Shown: positions 33,845 to 45,692, numbered from the stretch's first letter. The stretch is 64,000 bases of DNA from Gracilaria gracilis (GCA_030374805.1 JARGSG010000227.1:62001-126000); one strand, 5' to 3'. Program-made: numbers and translations. Notes: a model not told the origin generated them from the letters alone.

Positions 33845-36153
33845 ATGGTGGACAAGGCAAGAACGCGGGGCACCCAGTCGCGCAACAAGCCTGTAGGGAA
33901 GAAGAAGAAACTTGGTGAGGATAACAGAGGTTCAACACGAGTGGCTGCTAAAACAACGCCACGTCAATCACCAGCAGCGAAGGCCAACCACGGGCCTAAT
34001 CTCACCGTCGGTTACCGCCATTCTCGGCGCAAAGATAACTCTCAGAACACTAGCGATGTACGTCAAAGTAGGCCATCGCCGAGCTCCCCAACGCAGTTCA
34101 CTGGCAACGTAGACCAAAATCCCAACTCCGAAGAAATCTCACCGGTTCCGAAAGCTCGAGAACCGGCAGGTTCGTTGACAAGGGATATTGTGGAAAAGGT
34201 TCGAGTTTCATAAGAGGAACAAGAGAATGTCCGTGTCTCTAAACTGGAAAGTAGTCCCACTGCAAGAGACCTACAACGGAGTGTGGGCGATCCCACAACC
34301 ATTCCACGGCCATCACCATTTTCGACGCGAAGGGCATCTACAGGTGCCTTGAAGCGCCGACGAGTCGGCATACAGCGTGTGGGAAGAATAAATCCTCGGA
34401 ACTCGAATTTGGCAGGGCGAAAAAGACTCAGAGAGGATAACTCTGAGCGGCGTGTGGCTGACACTGTGGACAATACGGATAATGCAGGGGATGAAATAAC
34501 TCCAGTATATCGTGCAATGAAGAGGATTGTAACCTCTACTGTTCCACGAAGAACAGAAGTAGATGGAGTACAGGGAATAAGGGAGGTACATGAAGTGGAG
34601 GGGGAGGAGGAAGAAGACAGGGGAACTGTCGAGAAAGAAATCACGTCTTCTGTAAACCACAGAGATTTGCTGAAAGAAATCAATAGATTGAAAGCATTGA
34701 AAGCAAAGGTGAAGAAGTTGGAGGAGGATTTGATGATACGGGGAATCCTTGTAAAGGTTGCGCAAGAGCAAAGCACAGCATTGAAGACTAAGCTTGAGGA
34801 AAAAGAACTGGTGATTGAAGGTTTACGTGGTGCATTGAAGCAGGAGGCCAGTAACACTTCCCGTACCGGGGAACCCGGACGGACCGGACGAAAGAAGCAT
34901 CGAATCGCTGTAAGCGATGTGTTTCGAAGAGTTGCGCGAGGAGTGTATCACAATATGTTGACTTGGGCCAGGAGAGAGACCAGTGAAGTGTGTTTTGAAG
35001 CTGAGAAACCTTCAAGGAATTGGATCAATCGAGCTGAGATACTAGAGGGAGCGACGGAGAATGGAGAAGGGATAATTCGAAACGAGAGGGATGGTGTCGC
35101 GATGGTTCCCAAGAATCCTGTGGAGCTTCTCACCAGTTTTGGAATGTTCACACCATCTGTTGAAGGAGATGCGGATGCGCTGCTGAAGACTATGGTACAA
35201 AGTGAGTTGAAAGAAGTGAGTTGGGAGGGAATTAGACAGGCCTCTCTCACAGAAAGATGCATATTAGAAGTGTGTGCGGATATGTGTCTAAGGCAGAGAA
35301 TGAAACAGACAATGAGTGATGTTGTGGGGTGCGAAAGAGAAATACAAGGGATAAATTGTTTTTGTTGTTGGGTTATGATCTAATATGGAGAAGAACGAAA
35401 GTGGTAGAAGAAAATGCCGATGAAGTTGAACAGCAGCTGAGGGGAGCACAAGAGAACATCTTGCGACTTGGTGCGAATGGAACCCCCACCACGTCATAGT
35501 GGAGGAAGGCACTGCTTGATCGTTTGAAGTATTCGAAGGCTAAGAATGACGGGGATGAAATGGATACGAACGACCAGGACTTGTTCTTCGGAAACACGGT
35601 AGGCGTAGAAGTGTTGAAGGACTTCATTTCATATGATGTTGAGGATAAAGAGGAAGGGACATTAGTGGATGGCACGATACTGAAACTTGCACGCTTAGAC
35701 GCATGGATTCTGACGGTTGTCACTCTTGTTACTGCTCAATCTCCGAGAGGTGGGCAAAGGCAGAAACAGTTCACGAAGAAGTATGGGGAGTTATTACCTC
35801 TCTGTTTGAAAGAGTTGTTAGAAGATGTCCGGCAACATGTACAGAGAGGTTATTCCAACGAGTTCCATCACTATAGGAGTGCAGCACATGAATGGACTGG
35901 AGTGCTGGGGAATGATATGAGGGAGGCTACGATAGCGTTTCGAATGCCCTCGAGCGGAAAGATATACCTAACGTTGCGTGACCGTTTCTTCGTTGAGAAA
36001 GTGAGTAAGAGATTGGGATCAGTTACAGATTGTTTTATCGGAGAGTGTGAGGAAAGGGACATGGATTTCAAGGAGATGGACATGCTGGGTTTTGGAAGTA
36101 GCACCCCAATGTGGAGAGGATTGCAACATGGTAACAATGAACAAGAAGAATGA
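33845..36153 (+). pseudogene. Gene Y, right-arm copy: basic coiled-coil protein
   Basis: Better preserved than the left copy. From the ATG at 33845 one frame runs to 35383 with a single TAA at 34211. A frame change between 35383 and 35524 leads to an open end at 36153, about 760 codons in total. Parts in order are an Arg/Lys/Ser-rich disordered N-terminus, an acidic patch (EVEGEEEEDRGT), a clear coiled coil (INRLKALKAKVKKLEEDL), a conserved FARG-type block (RRVARGVYHNMLTWARRETS), and a C-terminal globular-looking domain with LARLDAWIL and LTLRDRFFVEKVS. No catalytic motif of a known family is visible. Its end faces the end of the transposase gene at 36168, 14 bp away. Confidence 0.6.
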
Positions 36154-36167
36154 CTGGGAATCGTTTA

Positions 36168-37908
36168 CTATTCTACTTCTATACGTGGTTCTTCGGGTTC
36201 AGTTAGGGTTTGAACAGGCTCATCATAAAACCTATTGATGTAGAATCGATGTTGGAACCATTGGTGTGTAGAAGAAAATGGCTGGGCTGGATAATTAGAA
36301 CGAACTATATGTACTGTTCTCTGTATTGCTAAACCCGGAACCAATCCATACCGAGGGGTGAGGTGTTTTGAGCTCTTTAGTTTTGAATGGGCAGGGAAAA
36401 GTACAGTGTGGTTTTGCTCATCACTTGTAGCCCAACGTAAAGATATGCATTGCAAAACATTGTCCAAAGCTATTGCGGGAGGCAATACCTCAAAATACCG
36501 AACGAATGCCACTTCTAGAACAAGGCCCGAGTATTCGAGAACAGACACACGAACAAGAGCGACTACTTGAGCAACCCATGTTGCACCTTGTTCTCCTGTG
36601 ACCAAGATGGTCGAGAATTTGGGCTTCCTGCTCGGTCCGAAAGCTGGAGAGGAAAACACCCTTTTGGTTGACAGGGTACTTGTTGCTACCTAGGACGATA
36701 GAATTGGACGAGGCCTCAAAATTTCGTAGAACGGGAACCATACCACCTCTTACAACTGCTGAGTTCACGAGTGTTATCCTGATCTTCTCCGGTAAGTGGG
36801 ATATGGAGTTATCTTCGAGCGTCTCCTCAACCAGGCTGAGGAACGGTAGAAGTGCTTGTTCCCCAATTTGGTCTAGAATGGAGATTGTATCATTATCCTG
36901 GAGGTCCTTCTTAACATCAGATAGCGTCAGTGAAGATGAGGAGAGCCGCCTAACGTAGTGTCGAAGTTGTCCAATGGTTATCAAACGACCCCTCTTCGTG
37001 AATCGAGGAAGTTGAATAGAAGGTATTGGGGAAGCGTATGGTGCGCGTGCCATGCCTTCTTGTAGATTATCACCAATCTATTTCTTTCTGACATTTTCAT
37101 GGTCGATAGAGCGAATGGTTTCCTGCACAGCCGTTGCCGTTCTTCTCGACGTTCGCCGATAATGCCTTTTGAATAAGAGGTGGGCATGCTCATATATCCC
37201 TGCATCGTAGTATTGGGTACCTCCTAGACGTCTGATATCCTCGACGAGATGGTCAAGAAGATGAAACTTCAACGTTCCAAGTCTAGAGGGGTGGAAGTCG
37301 GCTAATGTTCTGGTCGTACATTGTTTGAAGGCTGTGATCTGGGCCTGGAGAGCTGAGAGAGAGCTTTCGTTCCAGTGTGGTTCTCGATTTTACCTGAAAA
37401 TGGCTCCGACCAAGCCTGAGTATTGTGTGAAGATGGTTGTGATAGGTGCTGTTTCATGTTCTCCACAACATGTATCAAAGAAAGCGCGTATGAATGGGAA
37501 AACCATGTCCAGTGCTTTGTAGTTCTTTACCTCCAGCATTCCGCGTAGACCTTCGTTGGTGAATATACCGTTCAGAGACTTGCCTTTTTCTTGTGCAGAA
37601 AAGTCTATATGCAAGCCTCTAGCGGGGAAGTCCCTTTCCATGGCGGCGAGGATGGCGTTTGCATGGTTTAGAAGTTGCGGGCGAACTGTTCGGAAGGAGC
37701 GCGGTGCAGATGCTCCTATGGTGGTTGACAGCGTGTGTGACTGAAGTCGCTCAATGGTGGCTGTTTTAATGAGCTTTGATATGCCAAGATGAAGGTTGTG
37801 CAACGGTTCGAAGGAAAAGAGGCTGTAAGGAGAAAGTCCTGGAATCAAACGAAGGATGAAAGGGCTTTCTAGAAAAGATGGGGTAAGAGGTACGGATATG
37901 GAGCTCAT
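36168..37908 (-). pseudogene. Gene T: C-terminal half of a KDZ/Plavaka-like transposase
   Basis: Three reverse-strand blocks are separated by frame changes. Block 1 (37908-37390) has FSFEPLHNLHLGISKLIK, in the position of the D-x-LHQL-x-x-G motif of Plavaka-type enzymes. Block 2 (37272-37078) has FHLLDHLVEDIRRLGG, DAGIYEHAH and HYRRTSRR, which resemble the conserved H...GG...E..H...YR-T pattern near the end of that superfamily's catalytic core. Block 3 (37053-36168) carries the C-terminal region with WVAQVVALVRV, LEVAFVRYFEV, ISLRWAT and YGLVPGLAIQRTVHIVR, as in KDZ/Plavaka C-termini. The N-terminal half is absent, because the gene begins at a junction with gene M at 37908. It cannot be active, but it is the best indication of how the element once moved. 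Family placement is from motif memory. Confidence 0.55.
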
Positions 37909-39413
37909 CAGAGAATCTGCCTGAGCTTTTCTGTCTCTAGCTCGACGGGGACGTCGTCCAAGGTCTTCTTATACATTCGAAAGTAGTTCTCCATCTCCAC
38001 TTCACAACATTGGAGTGCCATTTTATCTTCCAACGAGGAAATGGCAGGAAGAGGCTGTATGTTAGCGTCGGAAGACTGTTCACCAACATCTTCATTCCCA
38101 CTCTAACCTACTACATCCATTCCACTTCCGCCATCTCCATCCTTTCCTTTTTTCCCCTCCGAAGGATTCCCCCTTTCCAACTGCTCATCGTCATCGTCAT
38201 GAATTTCGATGGCCGGCTCCGGTTTCGATATCGGCGTGAGAGGTATATCAGGGACCCTGAGTGTTTCTTTGATTCTTAAAGGGCTTATTGTCTCCAAGAT
38301 GGAGGACATAAGCGAGTTAGAGAAACAATCAAATCTCTGACCAAACGCTCTTGACGGGTCCCTGTGAAATGTTTTTAGAACCGCCCATCGTCCAGGTTCT
38401 GATATTTTGTACAACTGCTCGTTCACAACAACCTTGTTCAGGTCAGAAATGAACTTCTTCGCAAGCGTCCGGAGGGCTACATCAATTTCCTCCGGAAGAT
38501 TCCATGCCCACGGTTGGACCTCGGCTTCCCGAAGAGTTTGCGTGTTGCTCGGTAGCAAGCGATGGTCGTTGTCCTTGTGCAGGAACTTTTCGGAACGCCT
38601 TTCAATAATTTTAAACTGCATGTCGTCGCACACGAGCAGTAGGAAAGGGAGAACCATGACTCCCGCGCTAGGGAATCCCAGAAATTGGGAGAAACAATCC
38701 CAGGCCTTTGTTACCAGCTGCACACCAAAACCCGCACGCTGAGCGTGGAGATTCTGCGATATTTGCACATTCCCAAAAGCGATGGAATACCCGTTCTTCC
38801 CTTTACGCCTCTTATGGCCCCGAAGGCGCTTTTCCATAGATACTTTTTGAATGAGGGAAAGAAAGAGAACTCTCTGTCAATGTGTAGCGATGCTCGTACC
38901 GAAAGGGGGAACTATCCGGCCCACACGCCTGAGAGCTATACTCATGGACTTGAAGAATTCGGTTAACGTCACATTCTTCGGTATTCCTTGAAAGTCCACT
39001 CTGGTATAAGCATTCCAAAAACCCCTCACACGCCTGTTTCTGTCTCCGTCCATGATGTCAAGCAACTTCGTCGACAGATACAGCTGACGGTCCAAAACCT
39101 TCCCGCACACAGCCTTGAGCTCATCATCGCTGTATGACGGGTGAATGGGTCCGAGAAGGATAGAGAAGTACTTCTTGGCAACGTCTAGGACAGTGCGATT
39201 CTTGATGATATATTGAACGAATTCGCTGTGTCCCACTTTCCTAGGTTCGTCTTCCTCTCGCATCGTCGACGCATAGTGATCACGGATGGCGAGACACGTA
39301 GTGAGAAGCTCATCCCCAGAACCGAACATTTTTCCAACCTTCATGTCGGATGTCGAAGGTGCCGGTGACGGTGACTTAGAACTAGATGGGGTTGGGGCAG
39401 CCATTTTGAACAA
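37908..39413 (-). pseudogene. Gene M, right-arm copy: N-terminal domain only
   Basis: It starts MFKMAAPTPSSSK at 39413 and matches the first 300 residues of the left-arm copy closely (VGKMFGSGDELLTTCLA against VGKLYGSEDELVTVCLA, and KNVTLTEFFKSM in both). One frameshift lies near 38850. The acidic linker (IEIHDDDDEQLERG) is kept, followed by a stop at 38103 and then SSLEDKMALQCCEVEMENYF, matching SSIESLDDKMAFRICEEEMEKYF-type sequence of the left copy up to just before the DPPY motif. There it ends, and the TGA at 37910 overlaps the ATG of T. The methyltransferase and SET parts are gone from this copy. Confidence 0.7.
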
Positions 39414-39779
39414 TAAAGGGGGGCTGTATTATGAATACGGAAGGAGAACGGGAGTAGTCGTGAAAAAAAAGATGATTTACGTCGGCAGCGGACGGCGAGG
39501 GCGAACGGAGGGAAGCTGACGAGAGACGGCAGCGAACTAGAGATGAGTGAGGATGGTAGACGCGAGCGGACGGCAAACGGCTGCGGAATTAGCGATGTGA
39601 AGGGAGAGTTCAGAGGCCAAAACGGTACCAGAACTCTAAAGTAAAGGAATAGAAGGGAATTGGGCGATGTTAGGGGGGCCTATGCGGTGATAAACAGTTA
39701 TAAGAGAAGGCAGGGATAGGAGGGGGGTGCGGTAATTCCTAGATATGGAAGTAAAGGCGAAGTTAAAACTTACGGCTCT

Positions 39780-39855
39780 CCGGAAAGCAGTCCGTGGTGC
39801 GGTGGCGCTCCATAACGGCTCCGATGAAGTGCCACTCGAGTTCGGTCCGCTTTCC
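39780..39855. repeat. P1 palindrome, diverged
   Basis: Arms GGAAAGCAGTCCGTGGTG and, reversed, GGAAAGCGGACCGAACTC. The core CATAACGGCTCCGATGA is eroded. Confidence 0.6.
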
Positions 39856-39997
39856 ATGCGCCGTGGGAGAAAAAGTAAAAATTAATTAATTTCCACCTGG
39901 ACAGCGGCCCCCTCGCGACTGGCGCTTGTTTGTAATTTGACGCTGCGTGTACTTAAGCACCTTGGCCCTCCTGCGAACTGCCTCGGTAAGCGCAACG

Positions 39998-40100
39998 CTC
40001 GGTACCTTCCCGTTACGGTTTCCGGTGATCTCTTCTTCTCCTGTCACAACCAAGTGATCCTCTCGGTTGTGACAGAAGAAAAAAATATCGCCGGAAACTG
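39998..40100. repeat. Long hairpin (family P3)
   Basis: TTTCCGGTGAT and CTGTCACAACCAAG are matched by CGGTTGTGACAG and ATCGCCGGAAAC about 60 bp further on. A related hairpin, with arms CGACAACCAC and GTGGTTGTCG, lies at 40590-40665. Confidence 0.65.
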
Positions 40101-40302
40101 TATAAGGGAGGTGCTCTTTCCGTCCTTGTTCTGTTGCGCGGACGTAGTGGCACACAAGGTACGTTCGAAAATTTTGTTCGTTTTCTGTGAATCGTACTAA
40201 CTGGCGTACTCTTCTATTTCCCATGCTATTGCGTATTCAAGCCAGAGTCTCTGGACACAGTGTATGCCACTTCTGCATCCTTGCTTTACTGAGAACATTC
40301 GG

Positions 40303-40548
40303 AAGTGCTTGAGCTGGCCGTGATGGTCGAGTAAGATTATTTGAGTTGTTCAACTCATGTAATCGGCTTTGGCTCTGACAGCCAGCTCAATCACTGTTGG
40401 ACTGTGGTTATTTATTAGACCGACTAGATTAGACTGCGTCAGGTCAAACTATCGGAAGCGGTTGAGCTACCGGTGATGGTGGACTACGATTACATGGGTT
40501 GTTCAACTCATATAACCGTGTTTAGTCATTACTGATATTTCAATCACT
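40303..40548. repeat. Direct repeat of about 100 bp, two copies with internal hairpin
   Basis: Copies near 40303-40400 and 40453-40548 share CGGAAG-x-G-x-TTGAGCT, GTGATGGT and GAGTTGTTCAACTCAT-type sequence. The last string is a short perfect hairpin (GAGTTGTTCAACTC). Confidence 0.6.
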
Positions 40549-41002
40549 GAAGAAGAATAGTCCCCAATATAGTCACTAGAAGAATGTCGTGGCCAGTGAT
40601 GAGTTCTTCTTCTCCGACAACCACATTATGCTCGTGGTTGTCGCAAAGGAGGTATTCATTATCGGTCACGACGTTGGACGCTATAGGAAAATCTACATCA
40701 TATAAAGTTAGAGAACGTAGTCGGTAGAACTACCTTCTTCGATTTGATAGATGTAAAGTTTCTGATATAGCGAATATTCTGCCAGATCGATGTGATGTAT
40801 TATTTGTTTTGTTTTATACATGACCAACAAGCTGCGAACTACTTCTATTCTAAACTGTTCTCCGGGCTTATGAAGAGCAATTTTTATTGCTTTCCAACAA
40901 ACTCAGGGAACGACAGTCTTATGATTAGACTCCCTTACGTCCTCCCGTCATTATAAGAAGATGCAGGGCTTTAAATATTCATTAAACAATCATAAGTGAA
41001 AA

Positions 41003-41319
41003 CCGTCGTCGACGGCGGTCCGAGGTGTCGTCCAGCTTCGTCAGCCACGGCGCGTGGACAGCGCCCCGGAGTGGAGTGGTGCTTCATCACGGCACTGATG
41101 AAGCGCCACTCCACCCCAGACCACTGTCCGAAAATTTTAACTTTTTTTCACGTGGACAGCGGTCCGAAGTGTCGTCCAACTTCCTCCGCCACAGCACGTG
41201 GACAGCCATCCGAGGTGTCGTCCAACTTCATCGGCAACTGCGCATAGACAGCGGTCCGGGGTGGTGTAGCGCTTCATCAGAGCACTGATGAAGCGCCACG
41301 CCACCCCGGACCGCTGTCC
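41003..41319. repeat. Two full P1 palindromes with three single arms
   Basis: Full palindromes at 41053-41128 and 41246-41319. Three unpaired left arms at about 41003, 41153 and 41200 share GGTCCGAGGTGTCGTCCA-like sequence. Full units and single arms alternate, which suggests unequal recombination within palindromes. Confidence 0.8.
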
Positions 41320-41622
41320 ATGCAGAAAACTTAACGGACGCAATTCATTTTTTTCCTTCAAAACTGGGTGCCTTTATTCTATAGCTACACGTACGTAGTA
41401 GTTATGACGATCATGTAACTTTCTAAATAAAGCGATAGGGAATTCTAAAACGTGAAATACGGAACCCCTTGAGTTCAATCCTATATTGAGAGGGCGCAGT
41501 GTTCGGTCAGGAAGTGAAGGCAACGAACGTGATTGAGAAAGGTACGTCCACTATACGTTCTCGCGAGCATTCTCGACGGTCGCAATCCGCGTTTCGAATT
41601 GTTTGGACCCTTTCTATCCAAC

Positions 41623-44600
41623 ATGGCGCCTCTGAACCATAACAGGGGGCAAGAGTCAGCGCGATCGAAGAGGAACAGCGATGGGTCAGAAATGGCGCCG
41701 TTTACGCGAGGAAGAGGAAAGGCGAAAGTCTTCACGCCTCGTATGCCGACATCGCGTTCCGGGCGGGGAACACCGCGCGCGATGAAGATGAAGACGAGTA
41801 CTCCCACGCCACATAAGGTAAAAGGTGGCGACTCTGTATCTTTGTTCATCAGCCTTGGAAAGGACAAGAACAGGGTTGAAGTTGGTACTGCGGAAGTACG
41901 TGGCGTGGGGCCTGCTGGTGGTACCGGGAAGGGGCTCTGCCGTTCGTTGCATGACCATTTTCTAAGCGCCACTGCGTTAGAGGGTGAGGGTTTGGTGGTT
42001 ATCTGGGAGACGAATATTTCAATTCATCTAGACGCGAAGTACCCTTACCGTTTCCAAGGTCCGGAGGATCCCCCAAATAAGCTCGCCGAATTGTTTTCGG
42101 CTGGGTTGTATGCCTGGGATACGTCGATGATGGCCTCAATTGAGATTCCGCAGAGTCCCACTTCGCACCCCACTCCGCACCCTGGGGCCGGGAGGTCGTC
42201 CACCTCTCAGCCTGAGAGTGAAGATGTTGAGGAGGTCAAAGAATCGGCTGAGCATTCCTCTAAAACCGCCAAACTCCAGTCTCTACCAACGAGATGAGGA
42301 AGACGAGAAGGTTCTAAAGGGATGAAGAAACCGGTGGGAGCAATTGATAGGGTTAACATCGTGGATGACTCCGATGACGATGTTGTGGAGGTTATTGGAC
42401 TAGTCAGGCTTCCCTTGGTGGACCTAAGGGGGATTTGTTCGATGAAGGAGATAGAGTTCCGTCGGATGAGGTGGACACCACGCTGCCGCTACAGATGATA
42501 TCCCTCGCCGACTATGTTCAGCAGCGGTTGACGACGGATATCGAGATGATTGAAATCCCGAAGAAGACGGTTCGCAGTGTGTATCTGGCGCACAAGGAGG
42601 CCACGAAGATGAAGTGCCGCAACTTTGGTTGGATTTCCTACGCCGATTCGATTGCAGTTACACTTGTAGGCGAATTGGATGCGAGTGACATCGTTGACGG
42701 GAGACTTGCGCTGCCTGTAACAATTATAGACGGATATCACCGTTTCTTGTGTTACAGGACCTGCGTGAGGAAGGAGGGAAGGAGGAGGATATAGTGAAGT
42801 CTCTGGATGTTGTGTTATGGAGGAGGAAAGATGGTAATCCGATGGTCGTGAATGAAGTGCTAGGACTTGGCAATCTCCTGAACGAGATGAGCTCCAATGT
42901 TCTGAAGATGTCTTTCGCAGACAAACTTCACAGCACGGTGTCCTTCGTTGAAAAAATCATTGACGAAGGTGGAGTGGATGTGAGGAAGGTGACGCCGAAA
43001 CAGATAGCGGGCGCGTTGAAAAGAAGTGGGGCTAGCGAAGACTATAGTATGCGTCACTTGAATCGCTATGCGGCACTGGCTCTGAAGTTTGTGCAAAGTG
43101 AGGGGCTCCTCCAATTCTTTGAGAAGGTGTGTGAGGAGGGGCCGCCGCTGACGCTCACACATGTGTCCCGTGACCTCCTTATGGGACTCGCAGATGGGGA
43201 ATTCCGTTTTCGTCGTCCGTTGCTTGCAATGGCATGTGCGACTGAGAATGTTCTCTGCAGGGAGGACGGGCCGTTTTGAGGATATGAAGAAGCAATTCTT
43301 TCAGTGTGCAATTGGTATGGTTAAGCTTTGCGAAATGACTGCCAAGAGAAAGAAGATGACAGTTGAAGAAGTGATGTAGACGGTTCTCAAGATTGGAGGA
43401 AAGGGGGTATCTGTCTTGGAATATCTCGGGAAGCAAACAGCCAAAATGGAGCTCGCAGGAGCAAAGCGTTTGTGGGACGGGATGGTGCCTAGGAGAGTGG
43501 AGACTGCAGGTAACAAGCTGGAACAACACTTTAAAGTACCGCTGCAAAGTTCAGAGGAAAAGGAGGTTGTAGAGGAGGTAATTGAAGAGGTCGTAAAACC
43601 GGAGGGGACTGCCACGGCTCCATCTGCTGAGGTAGAGAACGATCTCATGGTGGTGGGAAGCCCTGAAACGGAACCATCGGTGTTAAGACGTAGCACAAGA
43701 CGTAAGGTGGTTCCGGGTCGCTTGAGTGAAGGGGAGGTTGGACGGGTTGTGGGGAAGAAGAGGAAAACGAGGAAGAGGACTTCTGTGGTGCTTCCTGACG
43801 ACGTGGAAGAAGATGATGTGCAACCTGCCCCGAAGCGAAGAAAGAAGGGTACGGTGAACACATCTTCTGTGGACGTACCTTTGGAGGTTGTTAACTTGTT
43901 CACGAAAATGACGAGGACTGCATTGAAAAAGTTCTTTAAGGAGCAGAAAATCAATTTGATGTCGTCCAGTGCGGGCGAAGAGGAGAGTGATAATGGTGAG
44001 AAGGATAGTTGATTTGTTGGAGATGAACCGGGGGGGGAAGGTGAAGGAGGAATGCGTAGCTTTGAGGATAACAATCCGGATGTTCTCCCGAAGGGGATGA
44101 AGACAGCTGGGGAGTACACCGGAGGATTGGATATGTTGTGGACGAATATGGGGAGTGCACTGCCGAGTGAGTGGCCGGGGGAAGAATGCTGTGAAACACC
44201 AGCACCCGTGGATGGATATGCTTCACCTGTGAAAGCAGCATAGGGCGGGGTGTTTAACGGTGGAGGATTTGAGGGCGGTGCATCACGCGGTGTACTGGCA
44301 TGCAGCCCGGAATATGCACAAGGAACTGGAGACTACGAAGGAACCAGTTCTTGGGGTGAACCCCCCGTTGAAGGGAAAGCCAAAAGGGGACGAGGAGGCT
44401 CTTCGAATGGCGGCGATGGAGAGTGATGACCTCGCCCGAGAGTATTTTGCCGCGAATAGAATGGAGTTGATGGAGAGAGAATTCTGTGTGCTAGAAGAAT
44501 ATGGAAGTGACGAAGGCATGTCAGATGAGGCGAAGAAGAGGGGGGTGGTGTTGGATGAAGATGTGACAAAGAGTATGTTGGAGTTCTTTCACAAGGATTT

Positions 44601-45489
44601 CTTGGAATAGCCGGACCTCAAGTTCGAGAAGAACCGCAAAAGATGGAACCCTATGATAAATGTGGGAGATGGGAAGGATGCGGAGGATAGGATGCAAGGC
44701 ATTGGGCGATACATTACCAAGAAGAAGGGGATTGTGGATTACATGGAATTGAATGAGAACAATGTGATGATGGTGAGAAAGAGAGCGTTGTTGGATGCTA
44801 GGTTTGGGTAGATAGCAGCCGCTCTTCGTCTGTGTAACGACAGTAGGGCGAAGAAGAAGATGTGTGCGCCGGATACAGGGAGGCGTGTGTTGTGTACGGG
44901 GGAGGGATGCCCGAGGCAGGTGTTGCACACCGATTTCCGAGGGTTGACGAATGTGGAGAATAACAATGGGGATATTCCAGGGTTCTTCATGATGGCCTCC
45001 TGGAGGCGCTCTTTTATGATATTGGTATGTGAGAGGTCACATAATATGTATGTGACCTATGACAAGAGTTTAAAGAGGCTGTCTCGTACGATGGTTGTGA
45101 AGAATTTCAGGGTTCCACCGTACTCCATGTTTTTTGGAAGGGGAGATGTGTTTCATGCTGGGGCTGGGTACATGGATGCGCTGGTAAAAGAGAATTGTCT
45201 ACGCTATCACATGTACTTTGTGCCCGAGGGATGCAAGCTCCCTGATGCGGTGCACAGGCAGCCTGCTTTTCGGCCCAAATTCTTAGATGAGGAATTTGGA
45301 CTCGGGGAAGACCCGAACGACCAGCTCAACGAGGAGGAAATTTCTGTGAGCAACTTTGAAATGGAGGAAGAGGAAGTTGGAGAGGAGGATTACGAAGAGG
45401 AAGATGACGAGGTACAAGGCCACAAGGCTGATAACACGGATGGGGACTACGAGGAGGGACCCATGATAATGGATTATGAGGAGGACTAG
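41623..45489 (+). pseudogene. Gene D, right-arm copy: DG-x-HR (ParB-like) plus 2OG-Fe(II) oxygenase-like protein
   Basis: Same layout as the left-arm copy. It starts MAPLNHNRGQESARS, then the unidentified domain (VEVGTAEVRGVGPAGG), MIEIPKKTVRSVYLAHKEAT with VTIIDGYHRFLC (DG-x-HR), the helical block MSFADKLHSTVSFVEK, the coiled region and basic linker (RRSTRRKVVPGR), and the C-terminal oxygenase-like domain. That domain has CPRQVLHTDFRGL, FGRGDVFHAGAGYMDAL and NCLRYHMYFVPEG, so HxD, distal His and Arg are all kept. Its GDVFHAGAGY is closer to canonical 2OG oxygenase motifs than the left copy. Lesions include TAG at 43377, 44608 and 44809 where the left copy has CAG, TGA at 44010, and frame changes near 42290, 42750, 43270 and 44240. 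Since lesions differ between copies, the ancestral gene was open. The tail is very acidic. Confidence 0.65.
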
Positions 45490-45692
45490 ATAAAACATGT
45501 AGGGCGTGTAGTATTATGTGTGTGAGAGTGAATTGACTTGACTAGTAATGAGAAATGAACGAATGTTTTGATATAATGTGAGCATAAAAGGATTGTTGAA
45601 GAAAGAAAATGAGTTCCAAAGCGTGGGATAAGGAGAGAGAGTATTGTGCGAAGATATCTTTTTTACAAAATGAGACCAAAGTAGTGCTCGTA

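Larger units (their letters stand above)
39414..41622. other. Palindrome-rich spacer between divergent genes M and D (right arm)
   Basis: Counterpart of 21002-23112. It carries a CT-rich leader of M on the reverse strand (39420-39600), P1 palindromes, two hairpins of a third kind, a direct repeat of about 100 bp, and the upstream sequence of D (41460-41622). No protein gene is credible. Confidence 0.7.
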
